This document shows positions 13,730 to 21,466 of a DNA stretch of 33,902 bases, in pieces. Origin of the DNA: Streptococcus parasanguinis (GTDB lineage Bacteria; Bacillota; Bacilli; Lactobacillales; Streptococcaceae). The notes under the pieces are model-generated. The model made no database searches, was not told where the DNA came from, and saw only the letters and a program-made list of their open reading frames with translations. A program made the translations under genes and the position numbers. The stretch covers positions 1 through 33,902 of the forward strand of contig JAGZKI010000026.1 in the NCBI GenBank assembly GCA_018365265.1, written 5' to 3'. How positions within the stretch are numbered: position 1 is the stretch's first letter; every line of letters begins with the position of its first letter.

Positions 13730-15565
13730 ATGAATAACTTGATTAAATCCAAGCTCGAGCTCTTGCCGACGAGTCCGGGCTGTTACATTCACAAAGACAA
13801 GAACGGTACCATCATCTATGTGGGGAAGGCCAAGAATCTTCGCAACCGGGTGCGGTCCTATTTCAGAGGGAGCCACGATACCAAGACGGAAGCGCTGGTA
13901 TCTGAGATTGTGGATTTTGAATTTATCGTCACTGAGTCCAATATTGAGGCCTTGCTTCTTGAGATCAACCTCATCAAGGAGAACAAGCCCAAATACAATA
14001 TCATGCTCAAGGATGATAAGTCCTATCCCTTCATCAAGATTACCAATGAGCGCTATCCACGCCTCATCATTACGCGCCAGGTCAAAAAGGATGGTGGTCT
14101 CTATTTCGGCCCCTATCCAGATGTAGGAGCGGCCAATGAGATCAAGCGACTCTTGGATCGAATTTTCCCATTCCGAAAGTGTACCAATCCGCCTTCCAAG
14201 GTCTGCTTTTACTACCATTTAGGGCAATGTATGGCCCACACGGTCTGCCATAAGGACGAGGCCTATTTCAGGGGCATGGCACAGGAGGTTTCTGATTTCC
14301 TCAAGGGGCAGGATGATAAGATTATCGATGAGCTCAAGCTCAAAATGAATACCGCTGCGCAAAACATGGAATTTGAGCGGGCAGCCGAGTATCGGGATCT
14401 GATCCAGGCCATCGGGACCCTGCGGACCAAACAGCGGGTCATGGCCAAGGATTTGCAGAACCGGGATGTCTTTGGCTACTACGTGGACAAGGGCTGGATG
14501 TGTGTGCAGGTATTCTTTGTCCGTCAGGGCAAGCTGATTGAGCGTGATGTCAATCTCTTTCCATACTACAATGATCCAGACGAGGATTTCTTGACCTATG
14601 TGGGGCAGTTTTACCAGGAGAAATCTCACCTGATTCCTAATGAAATCCTGATTCCTCAGGATATCGACGAGGAAGCAGTCAAGGCCTTAGTAGATACCAA
14701 GGTCCTCAAGCCCCAGCGTGGGGAGAAGAAGCAGTTGGTCAATCTGGCCATTAAGAATGCACGTGTCAGTCTGGAGCAGAAGTTCAATCTCCTTGAAAAA
14801 TCGATGGAAAAGACCCAAGGTGCCATTGAAAATCTTGGAAAACTCCTGCAAATTCCAACTCCTGTGCGCATTGAGTCCTTTGACAACTCCAACATCATGG
14901 GGACCAGTCCAGTTTCAGCCATGGTGGTCTTTGTCAATGGGAAGCCAAGCAAAAAGGACTATCGCAAGTACAAGATCAAGACCGTTGTCGGACCAGATGA
15001 CTATGCCAGCATGCGGGAGGTCATTCGCAGACGCTACAGCCGTGTCATGCGGGATGGCCTGACGCCACCTGATCTGATCGTTATCGATGGTGGTCAGGGC
15101 CAGGTTAATATCGCTAAGCAAGTCATTCAAGAGGAGTTAGGGCTGGATATTCCCATTGCAGGCCTACAAAAAAATGACAAGCACCAAACCCATGAATTGC
15201 TCTTTGGTGATCCTCTCCAAGTCATCGAACTTTCTCGGACCTCGCAGGAATTTTTCCTCCTGCAACGGATCCAGGATGAAGTCCACCGTTTCGCCATCAC
15301 TTTCCACCGCCAGCTTCGGTCTAAGAATTCCTTCTCCTCCCAGCTGGACGGCATCGAAGGTTTGGGACCAAAACGCAAGCAGTTGCTGATGAAGCACTTC
15401 AAGTCACTGACCAAGATCAAAGAAGCTACTGTGGATGAGATCGTCACAGTTGGCATCCCACGAGCAGTGGCTGAAGCGGTGCAAGCTAAGCTCCATCAAG
15501 GAAAGCAAGAAGAAGCAAGTCCCTTGGTAGAAGTGGCGGAGGATTCTGAACCATACCAATCATAA
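13730..15565 (+). CDS. uvrC: Excinuclease ABC subunit C
   Basis: A 611-residue nucleotide excision repair nuclease that makes both incisions in the UvrB-DNA complex. The N-terminal GIY-YIG domain (SPGCYIHKDKNGTIIYVGKA, about residues 14-34) makes the 3' cut. A UVR domain (about 195-235, ELKLKMNTAAQNMEFERAAEYRD) binds UvrB. The C-terminal RNase H-like domain (ESFDNSNIMGTSPVSAMVVF, VIDGGQGQV) makes the 5' cut, followed by helix-hairpin-helix motifs (GIEGLGPKRKQLLM). The length is normal. It is followed after 10 nt by the metallophosphoesterase gene. Confidence 0.97.
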   Translation: MNNLIKSKLELLPTSPGCYIHKDKNGTIIYVGKAKNLRNRVRSYFRGSHDTKTEALVSEIVDFEFIVTESNIEALLLEINLIKENKPKYNIMLKDDKSYPFIKITNERYPRLIITRQVKKDGGLYFGPYPDVGAANEIKRLLDRIFPFRKCTNPPSKVCFYYHLGQCMAHTVCHKDEAYFRGMAQEVSDFLKGQDDKIIDELKLKMNTAAQNMEFERAAEYRDLIQAIGTLRTKQRVMAKDLQNRDVFGYYVDKGWMCVQVFFVRQGKLIERDVNLFPYYNDPDEDFLTYVGQFYQEKSHLIPNEILIPQDIDEEAVKALVDTKVLKPQRGEKKQLVNLAIKNARVSLEQKFNLLEKSMEKTQGAIENLGKLLQIPTPVRIESFDNSNIMGTSPVSAMVVFVNGKPSKKDYRKYKIKTVVGPDDYASMREVIRRRYSRVMRDGLTPPDLIVIDGGQGQVNIAKQVIQEELGLDIPIAGLQKNDKHQTHELLFGDPLQVIELSRTSQEFFLLQRIQDEVHRFAITFHRQLRSKNSFSSQLDGIEGLGPKRKQLLMKHFKSLTKIKEATVDEIVTVGIPRAVAEAVQAKLHQGKQEEASPLVEVAEDSEPYQS

Positions 15566-15575
15566 GGAGTTTATA

Positions 15576-16418
15576 ATGAACCATCGAATTGCTATTTTAT
15601 CTGATATCCACGGAGATACGACAGCCCTGGAGGCAGTGATTGCGGATGCGCGTGCTCAAGGCGCGACGGAATACTGGCTTTTAGGGGACATTTTGCTTCC
15701 GGGGCCTGGAAGAGATGACCTTTTTGAGTTGCTGGACGCGATTCCCATTACAGCAGCTGTTCGAGGAAATTGGGACGATTGTGTCCTAGAGGCCTTGGAT
15801 GGCGAGTACGGACTTGAGGATCCGCAGGAGATCCAGCTACTTAGACTCACTCAGTACCTCATGGAAGGACTAGATCCTAAGCGGATCGATTGGCTTCGGT
15901 CCCTTCCTTTGGTAGAGAAGAAGGAGGTAAATGGTATTCGCTTTTCACTGACCCACAATTTGCCAGAAAAGAATTACGGTGGAGACTTGCGTCCAGCAAA
16001 TGCGACGGAGAACTTTGACCAATTGCTGGATGATCAGACGGATATGGCGATCTATGGTCATGTCCACAAACAGATACTTCGCTATGGCAGTCAGGGCCAA
16101 CAGATCCTTAATCCGGGGACTATTGGCATGCCTTATTTTGACTGGGAACCAATTCAAAACCACAGAGCTCAGTATGCTCTGATCGATGTCGAAGCAGATG
16201 GAGTGACCAACCTGCAATTTCGTAAGGTGGCCTATGACTATGAAGGAGAGCTCCAAGATGCCAAGGACAAGGGCCTTCCCTTTATTGAGATGTACGAAGA
16301 ACTAAGACGCGAGGATAACTATCGGGGCCATAACATCGAGCTGCTAACTGGCTTAATTGAGAAATACGGTTATGCCAAAGAAGTAGCTGCCTATTTTATT
16401 CTTTCCAATGAATCATAG
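15576..16418 (+). CDS. Calcineurin-like metallophosphoesterase
   Basis: A 280-residue YfcE/MJ0936-type phosphoesterase. Metal-binding motifs are SDIHGD (Asp10, His12), LLGDILLPGP, RGNWDD, LTHN and YGHVHKQ, then NPGTIGMP near the end of the catalytic core. Family enzymes hydrolyse phosphodiesters or nucleotides with Mn-type metals; the natural substrate is unknown. The SD AAGGAG is well placed. It shares the uvrC transcript and is followed by a strong terminator at 16449. Confidence 0.88.
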   Translation: MNHRIAILSDIHGDTTALEAVIADARAQGATEYWLLGDILLPGPGRDDLFELLDAIPITAAVRGNWDDCVLEALDGEYGLEDPQEIQLLRLTQYLMEGLDPKRIDWLRSLPLVEKKEVNGIRFSLTHNLPEKNYGGDLRPANATENFDQLLDDQTDMAIYGHVHKQILRYGSQGQQILNPGTIGMPYFDWEPIQNHRAQYALIDVEADGVTNLQFRKVAYDYEGELQDAKDKGLPFIEMYEELRREDNYRGHNIELLTGLIEKYGYAKEVAAYFILSNES

Positions 16419-16448
16419 GTGGATCTCTTGTGTATTCAACCTATAACA

Positions 16449-16483
16449 AAGAAGCGGATCTTCAAAATGTCCGCTTCTTTTTT
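16449..16483 (+). terminator. Terminator of the uvrC operon
   Basis: Perfect 10-bp stem AAGAAGCGGA/TCCGCTTCTT (16449-16458 with 16470-16479) followed by further Ts to 16483. Confidence 0.92.
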
Positions 16484-16525
16484 CACAATCTTAGGCTGTA
16501 AAACCCTGCAAGCTCTTTCATTTTG

Positions 16526-16534
16526 TGTTAAAAT
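16526..16534 (+). promoter_or_regulatory. Extended -10 promoter of the nitroreductase-pepV unit
   Basis: TGTTAAAAT; TAAAAT at 16529-16534. A normal leader with AAGGAAG follows before the ATG at 16567. Confidence 0.6.
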
Positions 16535-16566
16535 AGAGGTAACAGAAATAGAAAAGGAAGAAGCTT

Positions 16567-17172
16567 ATGAAATTTCTAGAGCTCAATAAAAAACGCCATG
16601 CGATCAAGCATTTCACTGACCAACCGGTCGATCCAAAAGATGTACGGACTGCCATTGAGATCGCAACCTTGGCCCCTAGCGCCCACAATAGCCAGCCTTG
16701 GAAATTTGTGGTCGTTCGTCAAAAAAATGCGGAATTGGCAAAATTAGCCTATGGTGCAAACTACGATCAAGTCATGGAAGCACCTGTGACCATCGCCCTC
16801 TTTACAGATACCGATTTGCAAAAACGGGCTCGTAAGATTGCGCGTGTCGGTGGGGTGAAAAACTTCACAGACGAGCAGTTGCAATACTTTATGCAAAATC
16901 TTCCTGCTGAATTTGCACGCTATGATGCCCAACAAACAAGTGATTACTTGGCTTTGAATGCTGGTCTTGTGGCCATGAACTTGGTACTTGCTTTGACGGA
17001 CCAAGGCATTGGAACCAATATTATCTTGGGATTTGATAAATCAAAAATCAATGAAGTCTTGGACATCGAAGAGCGTTTCCGTCCGGAAGTCTTGATTACG
17101 GTTGGCTATGCGGCTGAAAAAGTAGAGCCAAGCTATCGCTTACCAGTGGACGAAATCATTGACAAACGCTAA
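16567..17172 (+). CDS. Nitroreductase-family flavoprotein
   Basis: A 201-residue FMN-dependent oxidoreductase of the nitroreductase superfamily. Recognisable parts are KKRHAIKHFTDQPV at the N-terminus, the FMN-binding ATLAPSAHNSQPWKFVVV, the central helix block LNAGLVAMNLVLALTDQGIGTN, and C-terminal LITVGYAAEK with Arg near the end. NAD(P)H-dependent reduction of nitro compounds or quinones is the family activity; the physiological role is unknown. The gene lies 34 nt ahead of pepV with no terminator between them. Confidence 0.9.
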   Translation: MKFLELNKKRHAIKHFTDQPVDPKDVRTAIEIATLAPSAHNSQPWKFVVVRQKNAELAKLAYGANYDQVMEAPVTIALFTDTDLQKRARKIARVGGVKNFTDEQLQYFMQNLPAEFARYDAQQTSDYLALNAGLVAMNLVLALTDQGIGTNIILGFDKSKINEVLDIEERFRPEVLITVGYAAEKVEPSYRLPVDEIIDKR

Positions 17173-17206
17173 GCCAATTAGCAAATAGAAGATCGAGGAG
17201 GAATTC

Positions 17207-18613
17207 ATGACAACAGTTGACTTTAAAGCAGAAGTAGAAAAACGTCGCGATGAGATGATGGCTGACCTATACAGCCTCTTGGAAATCAATTCTGAACGCG
17301 ATGACAGCAAGGCAGATGCAGAGCATCCTTTTGGACCTGGTCCTGTAAAAGCTCTTGAAAAATTCTTGGAAATTGCCAAACGTGATGGCTATGAAACTAA
17401 GAATGTCGACAATTATGCCGGTCACTTTACCTTTGGTGAAGGAGAAGAAGAGCTTGGGATCTTTGCCCATATGGACGTGGTGCCTGCAGGTAGTGGCTGG
17501 AAGACGGATCCATACAAACCAGAAATTATCGATGGTAAGCTCTATGCGCGTGGTTCGTCAGATGATAAAGGGCCTACAATGGCCTGCTACTATGGTTTGA
17601 AGATCATTAAAGACTTAGGACTCCCTGTTTCTAAGCGCGTGTGCTTTGTTGTCGGTACGGATGAAGAATCAGGCTGGGGCGATATGGATTACTATTTCAA
17701 ACATGTCGGACTTCCTGAGCCAGATTTTGGCTTCTCACCAGATGCGGAATTCCCAATCATCAATGGAGAAAAAGGAAACATCACTGAGTATCTTCATTTT
17801 GGAAATGATAACACAGGAAGTGCCCATCTTCATAGCTTTACAGGTGGCCTTCGTGAAAACATGGTACCAGAGTCAGCGACTGCAGTCGTTTCTGGACAAC
17901 TACCAGATCTTGCTGGCCTCTTAGATGCCTTTGCCAAGGAACACCAGCTCAAGTATGAAATCTCAACTGTTGATGAAGAAACCTATACCGTTACGATTGT
18001 TGGGAAATCTGCTCACGGATCAACTCCTGAAGATGGGATCAATGGTGCGACCTACTTGGCTCTCTTGTTGAACCAGTTTGATTTTGGTGGTGCTGCTAAG
18101 GCTTACCTTCATGTGACAGCTTCGCTTCTTCACGAAGATTTTGCCGGTGAAAAATTAGGTATTGCCTATACGGATGCCAAAATGGGACCATTGAGCATGA
18201 ATGCAGGTGTCTTCCATTTTGATGACAGCCAAGCAGACAACACTATTGCCCTCAATATCCGTTACCCTCAAGGTACAGATCCTGAAACTATCAAAGCTAT
18301 CCTTGAAAAGATCGAAGGAGTGGCTACAGTAAGCTTGTCAGCCCATGGTCACACACCTCACTATGTTCCGATGGATGATGAATTGGTATCCACCCTCTTG
18401 CGTGTTTACGAAAAACAAACTGGCCTCAAAGGACATGAACAAGTGATCGGTGGTGGTACCTTTGGTCGTCTCTTGAAACGTGGCGTTGCCTTTGGTGCTA
18501 TGTTCCCAGACTATGTCAATACTATGCACCAAGCTAATGAGTTCGCAGATGTTGAAGATCTCTATCGTGCAGCAGCTATTTACGCAGAAGCCATCTATGA
18601 ACTAATCAAATAA
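17207..18613 (+). CDS. pepV: Xaa-His-type dipeptidase PepV
   Basis: A 468-residue zinc dipeptidase of the M20 family that splits dipeptides taken up from protein breakdown. Metal and catalytic motifs are FAHMDVVPAG (His88, Asp90), YARGSSDDKGP (bridging Asp near 120), GTDEESGWGD (catalytic Glu and metal ligand near 153-154), DAEFP and a late IGGGTFGR block. A lid domain is inserted at about 185-380, with GKSAHGSTPEDG. Length and motif order fit lactic acid bacterial PepV. SD AGGAGG is well placed. A weak terminator-like hairpin follows the stop. Confidence 0.95.
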   Translation: MTTVDFKAEVEKRRDEMMADLYSLLEINSERDDSKADAEHPFGPGPVKALEKFLEIAKRDGYETKNVDNYAGHFTFGEGEEELGIFAHMDVVPAGSGWKTDPYKPEIIDGKLYARGSSDDKGPTMACYYGLKIIKDLGLPVSKRVCFVVGTDEESGWGDMDYYFKHVGLPEPDFGFSPDAEFPIINGEKGNITEYLHFGNDNTGSAHLHSFTGGLRENMVPESATAVVSGQLPDLAGLLDAFAKEHQLKYEISTVDEETYTVTIVGKSAHGSTPEDGINGATYLALLLNQFDFGGAAKAYLHVTASLLHEDFAGEKLGIAYTDAKMGPLSMNAGVFHFDDSQADNTIALNIRYPQGTDPETIKAILEKIEGVATVSLSAHGHTPHYVPMDDELVSTLLRVYEKQTGLKGHEQVIGGGTFGRLLKRGVAFGAMFPDYVNTMHQANEFADVEDLYRAAAIYAEAIYELIK

Positions 18614-18620
18614 TCCACTA

Positions 18621-18648
18621 CTCGGCCAGTTTTTCTGGCTGAGTTTTT
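18621..18648 (+). terminator. Terminator-like hairpin between pepV and the UDG-family gene
   Basis: CTCGGCCAG/CTGGCTGAG (18621-18629 with 18635-18643, one G.U) followed by T5. Only 17 nt remain before the next start codon, so no promoter fits downstream. The following genes must rely on read-through or on a promoter inside pepV; this suggests partial termination. Confidence 0.75.
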
Positions 18649-18665
18649 CCATAGAAGGAGGACTT

Positions 18666-19250
18666 ATGTCAACGATTGAAAGCATTAAACAAGCCATTAT
18701 GGCAGATCCTCAAAATAAAGAATATACAGATAAAGGGATCGAGCCACTCTTTGCAGCCCCAAAGACAGCTCGTATCAATATTATCGGACAAGCTCCAGGG
18801 ATGAAGACGGAAGAAGCCGGTATTTACTGGAAGGATAAGAGTGGTGACCGCCTGCGCGAATGGTTAGGAGTTGACGAAGACACCTTTTATAATTCTGGTT
18901 TGTTTGCGGTCATCCCCATGGACTTTTATTTCCCAGGTCATGGAAAATCTGGTGACCTTCCACCTCGCAAAGGCTTTGCGGAAAAGTGGCACCCTCAACT
19001 CCTCAAGGAGTGTCCGGATATTGAGTTGACCCTCTTAATTGGACAATATGCCCAAGCATACTACCTTCATGAGAAGGTTAGTGGCAAAGTAACCGAACGC
19101 GTTCACCATTTTAAAGACTATTTGCCAACCTATTTTCCACTTGTTCACCCTTCCCCTCGCAATCAAATCTGGATGGCTAAAAATCCTTGGTTTGAGGCAG
19201 AGGTGGTGCCAGAATTGCAAACCTTAGTACAAGAGATCATTCAAAAATAA
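18666..19250 (+). CDS. Uracil-DNA glycosylase superfamily protein
   Basis: 194 residues with the two signatures of the UDG superfamily: INIIGQAPGMKTEEAG (motif 1, GQAPG) near residue 40 and LVHPSPRN (motif 2, HPSPRN) near residue 160. No iron-sulphur cysteine cluster is visible, so it is not a standard family 4 or 5 enzyme. It looks like the small UDG-like proteins found beside or instead of Ung in Firmicutes. DNA repair activity is expected by family but not shown. SD AGGAGG. The gene is followed after 12 nt by the prolyl-tRNA deacylase-like gene. Confidence 0.85.
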   Translation: MSTIESIKQAIMADPQNKEYTDKGIEPLFAAPKTARINIIGQAPGMKTEEAGIYWKDKSGDRLREWLGVDEDTFYNSGLFAVIPMDFYFPGHGKSGDLPPRKGFAEKWHPQLLKECPDIELTLLIGQYAQAYYLHEKVSGKVTERVHHFKDYLPTYFPLVHPSPRNQIWMAKNPWFEAEVVPELQTLVQEIIQK

Positions 19251-19262
19251 AGGAGAGCGAAG

Positions 19263-19754
19263 ATGGATCCTTATCAACAAGTTAAAGAAAAATTAGATGA
19301 GTTAGGAATTTCATTTGATGTGGTGGAACACCCACCTGCATTCACGACTGAGCAGGCGGATTCTTATATTGAAGGCTTAGAAGGCGTCCGGACCAAGACC
19401 ATGTTTTTGACCAACAAGAAGAAAACCCAATACTATCTGCTCATCATGGATGACCAGAAGCCATTGGATATGGATGATTTCAAAGAGCAAGTGGAAGCCA
19501 ACCGGATCCGCATGGCTTCAGCAGATTCTTTAGCTGAAAAAATGCAATTACCGCCAGGAACGGTTTCTCCATTTGGTTTATTGAACAATGAAGAAAAAGA
19601 TATTCGAGTCTATTTCGATAAAGACATTGTGTCAGAGGAGATCATGACCTTCCATCCCAATACCAATGAAATGACGATCTTTATTAAAACCCAAGACTTG
19701 TTCCGATTTTTAGAGTCTATTGGCTTTAACTATGAAATCCTAACCCTTCCATAA
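19263..19754 (+). CDS. Prolyl-tRNA editing (YbaK/PrdX-type) deacylase
   Basis: A 163-residue stand-alone editing domain of the YbaK/ProX superfamily, which hydrolyses mischarged tRNA (typically Ala-tRNA-Pro). Recognisable blocks are FDVVEHPPAFTTEQA, GVRTKTMFLTNKKK with the conserved Lys, LPPGTVSPFGLLNN and FHPNTNEMTIFI. The match is to the PrdX/ProXp-ala branch rather than to YbaK itself. It lies in a short unit with the UDG-like and rhodanese genes, all with good SDs. Confidence 0.85.
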   Translation: MDPYQQVKEKLDELGISFDVVEHPPAFTTEQADSYIEGLEGVRTKTMFLTNKKKTQYYLLIMDDQKPLDMDDFKEQVEANRIRMASADSLAEKMQLPPGTVSPFGLLNNEEKDIRVYFDKDIVSEEIMTFHPNTNEMTIFIKTQDLFRFLESIGFNYEILTLP

Positions 19755-19774
19755 CATATCTTACAGGAGAAATC

Positions 19775-20059
19775 ATGAAAGAAATTCCATTTTCAAGCTT
19801 TTACCAAGCTTATCAAAAAGGAAACATACACGTTCTTGATGTACGCGAGCAGGAGGAATATGATGCCCTTCACTTAGATGGGGTTCGTCTTCTTCCCTTA
19901 TCTGAGTTAGCAAATTGCTACCAGGAATTAGAGAAGGATCATCCCTATTATGTCATCTGCAAGTCAGGTCGTCGATCAGCACGTGCTTGCCAATTTTTGG
20001 AAGAGCAAGGCTATGATGTGACCAACGTCCAAGGTGGCATGGATGCATTTGAATCCTAA
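19775..20059 (+). CDS. Single-domain rhodanese-like protein
   Basis: A 94-residue rhodanese homology domain. LDVREQEEYDALHLDGV is the CH2A-type start, and the active-site loop is CKSGRRSA with Cys62 as the persulphide-forming residue. The end GGMDAF is typical. Sulphur transfer partners are unknown. The SD is AGGAG, and a perfect terminator begins immediately after the stop. Confidence 0.92.
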   Translation: MKEIPFSSFYQAYQKGNIHVLDVREQEEYDALHLDGVRLLPLSELANCYQELEKDHPYYVICKSGRRSARACQFLEEQGYDVTNVQGGMDAFES

Positions 20060-20090
20060 AAAACGACCTCTGAAAAGAGGTCGTTTTCTT
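20060..20090 (+). terminator. Terminator after the rhodanese gene
   Basis: Perfect 12-bp hairpin AAAACGACCTCT-GAAA-AGAGGTCGTTTT (20060-20071 with 20076-20087), followed by CTTT. It begins on the base after the stop codon. Confidence 0.93.
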
Positions 20091-20161
20091 TACTAATTTC
20101 TAAAAATGAGTAGAATTTGTATGTTTTTCAAAAGATATTACAGGGAATTTCCAGTCTTTCA

Positions 20162-20190
20162 TTGAAAATGGTTCAGAAATTTTGTATAAT
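20162..20190 (+). promoter_or_regulatory. Promoter of the envelope operon at 20225
   Basis: -35 TTGAAA (20162-20167), 17-bp spacer, -10 TATAAT (20185-20190). SD TAAGGAG follows before the ATG at 20225. Confidence 0.85.
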
Positions 20191-20224
20191 ACCCTAGTAT
20201 AAACAATAGTTAAGGAGATTCATT

Positions 20225-21400
20225 ATGTCAAAACAAGATTGGCTGGATTATTTCGAAGCCGTAAATGGTCGTTCTGCTAGTGCAGAAGAAATTGCTCAAG
20301 CACTGGCTGCAGGAGAATTTCAAGAAGAAGTAGTGGTTCCAGAAACCCCACAAGCCCCAGAGTTTGTTGCAGCGCCAGCAACTCCTCAAGCTCCAGAGTT
20401 TGTTGCAGCACCAGCAGCTCCTGCAGAAGAACCAGTAGCAGCTCCTCAAGCTCCAGAGTTTGTCGCAGCACCAACTGCACCTATTGAAGAACCAGTAGCA
20501 GCTCCTCAAGCTTCAGAATTTGTCGCAGCACCAACTGCACCTACAGAAGAACCAGTAGCAGCTCCTCAAGCTCCAGAGTTTGTCGCAGCACCAACTGCAC
20601 CTGTTGAAGAACCAGTAGCAGCTCCAGTTCAAGAACCGGCCCCTCAAGCTGCTCCAGCGAATGGACCTGCTTTCCAACAAGCTCCACAACAAGCCTACCA
20701 ACAACCTACTCAAGCAGCTTATCAACAAGCTCCTTACCAAGGTCAACCAGGGCAACCTTATCCTGCCCAACCAAGTCAATTTGGTGTAGCCGTTGGTGGT
20801 TATTGGAATTGGTTCCTTTCAGCTTTGAAACGTCCAACTGCTGTAGAAAATCCAAAAGCTCTTAACGGAATTTTACAGTATGTCTTGACTGCTTTTGTCT
20901 TGACCCTATCAACTTTCTTCACAGCTAGTGGAGCTACAGGTGGTTATGGAATGGATTTCCGTGCCTTTATGTTGACATTGATTTCCCTATTCTTTAGCGT
21001 TTACGCCTTCCAAGTGGCTGGATTCTTTGTTCGTCGTGTGGTTCTTCAAGATAAGGAATACAGTTACGGTCGTTCATTTGAAGAGTTTGGACGTTTGTCT
21101 GTTTACACTTTGCCACTTGCCCTTCTTGCTTTCTTAGTAGGTCTTGTAAAAGTTTATGAATTTTATGGCTTTGTAAACTTCCTTATTTTCTTCTTGTTCT
21201 TTGTTGGAACATGCTATGTCGTTCATCAAGGATTGAACAAGACAAGCTTTAAAGCAGATAAATTCTTGCTTCTAGTAGCATCATCTGTTGTCTTGCTTCT
21301 CATTGCCATCTCTGTCATTTATGTGAATGCTCGTATTTTAGAACAAGTAGCCGTAGGATTTATTCCAAGTGCTCCAAATTTCTCTAACTTTGGATTCTAA
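20225..21400 (+). CDS. Membrane protein with W..FE..GR motif and Pro/Ala repeat region
   Basis: 391 residues, family not recognised. Residues 3-31 carry a small motif, W-L-D-Y-F-E-x3-G-R-x-A-S-A-E-E, that recurs in the next gene. Residues about 40-140 are a Pro/Ala/Glu-rich low-complexity stretch with four 20-residue repeats (QAPEFVAAPTAP.EEPVAAP). A Gln/Tyr/Pro-rich linker (145-190) follows. The C-terminal half has about five membrane segments (TAFVLTLSTFFTASG, FMLTLISLFFSVYAF, LPLALLAFLVGLV, FLIFFLFFVGTCYVV, LLLVASSVVLLLIAISVIY). No signal peptide is visible, so the repeat region is probably cytoplasmic. It has its own sigma-A promoter and is first in an operon with the TcaA-like and LdcB-like genes. 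Confidence 0.85.
   Translation: MSKQDWLDYFEAVNGRSASAEEIAQALAAGEFQEEVVVPETPQAPEFVAAPATPQAPEFVAAPAAPAEEPVAAPQAPEFVAAPTAPIEEPVAAPQASEFVAAPTAPTEEPVAAPQAPEFVAAPTAPVEEPVAAPVQEPAPQAAPANGPAFQQAPQQAYQQPTQAAYQQAPYQGQPGQPYPAQPSQFGVAVGGYWNWFLSALKRPTAVENPKALNGILQYVLTAFVLTLSTFFTASGATGGYGMDFRAFMLTLISLFFSVYAFQVAGFFVRRVVLQDKEYSYGRSFEEFGRLSVYTLPLALLAFLVGLVKVYEFYGFVNFLIFFLFFVGTCYVVHQGLNKTSFKADKFLLLVASSVVLLLIAISVIYVNARILEQVAVGFIPSAPNFSNFGF
20351..20626 (+). repeat. 60-bp coding tandem repeat (VNTR)
   Basis: Four full 60-bp units in frame (20387-20446, 20447-20506, 20507-20566, 20567-20626), preceded by a 36-bp partial unit (20351-20386). Units differ by only a few bases, mainly in the codons before GAAGAACCA. 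The period is an exact multiple of three, so unit gain or loss keeps the frame. Confidence 0.92.
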
Positions 21401-21414
21401 CAATATCACAAAAC

Positions 21415-21438
21415 GGAAGGTGGGGGGACCCACTTTCC
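21415..21438 (+). terminator. Hairpin between the repeat membrane protein and TcaA-like genes
   Basis: GGAAGGTGGG (21415-21424) pairs with CCCACTTTCC (21429-21438) with one G.U and a GGGA loop. The following CTATTTTATAAT is a poor U-tract, so termination is probably partial. TATAAT at 21445-21450 overlaps this tail and could act as a secondary -10. Confidence 0.55.
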
Positions 21439-21466
21439 CTATTTTATAATGAGGGAGAAGAGATCC

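Noticed and set aside
20351..20626. CRISPR-like periodicity
   Set aside because: The units are contiguous, in frame and lack unique spacers; this is a coding tandem repeat.
20228..20779. Long minus-strand open frames rich in Cys/Trp/Leu opposite the Pro/Ala repeat
   Set aside because: They mirror the 60-bp coding repeat and have repeat-derived, non-protein-like composition with no SD.
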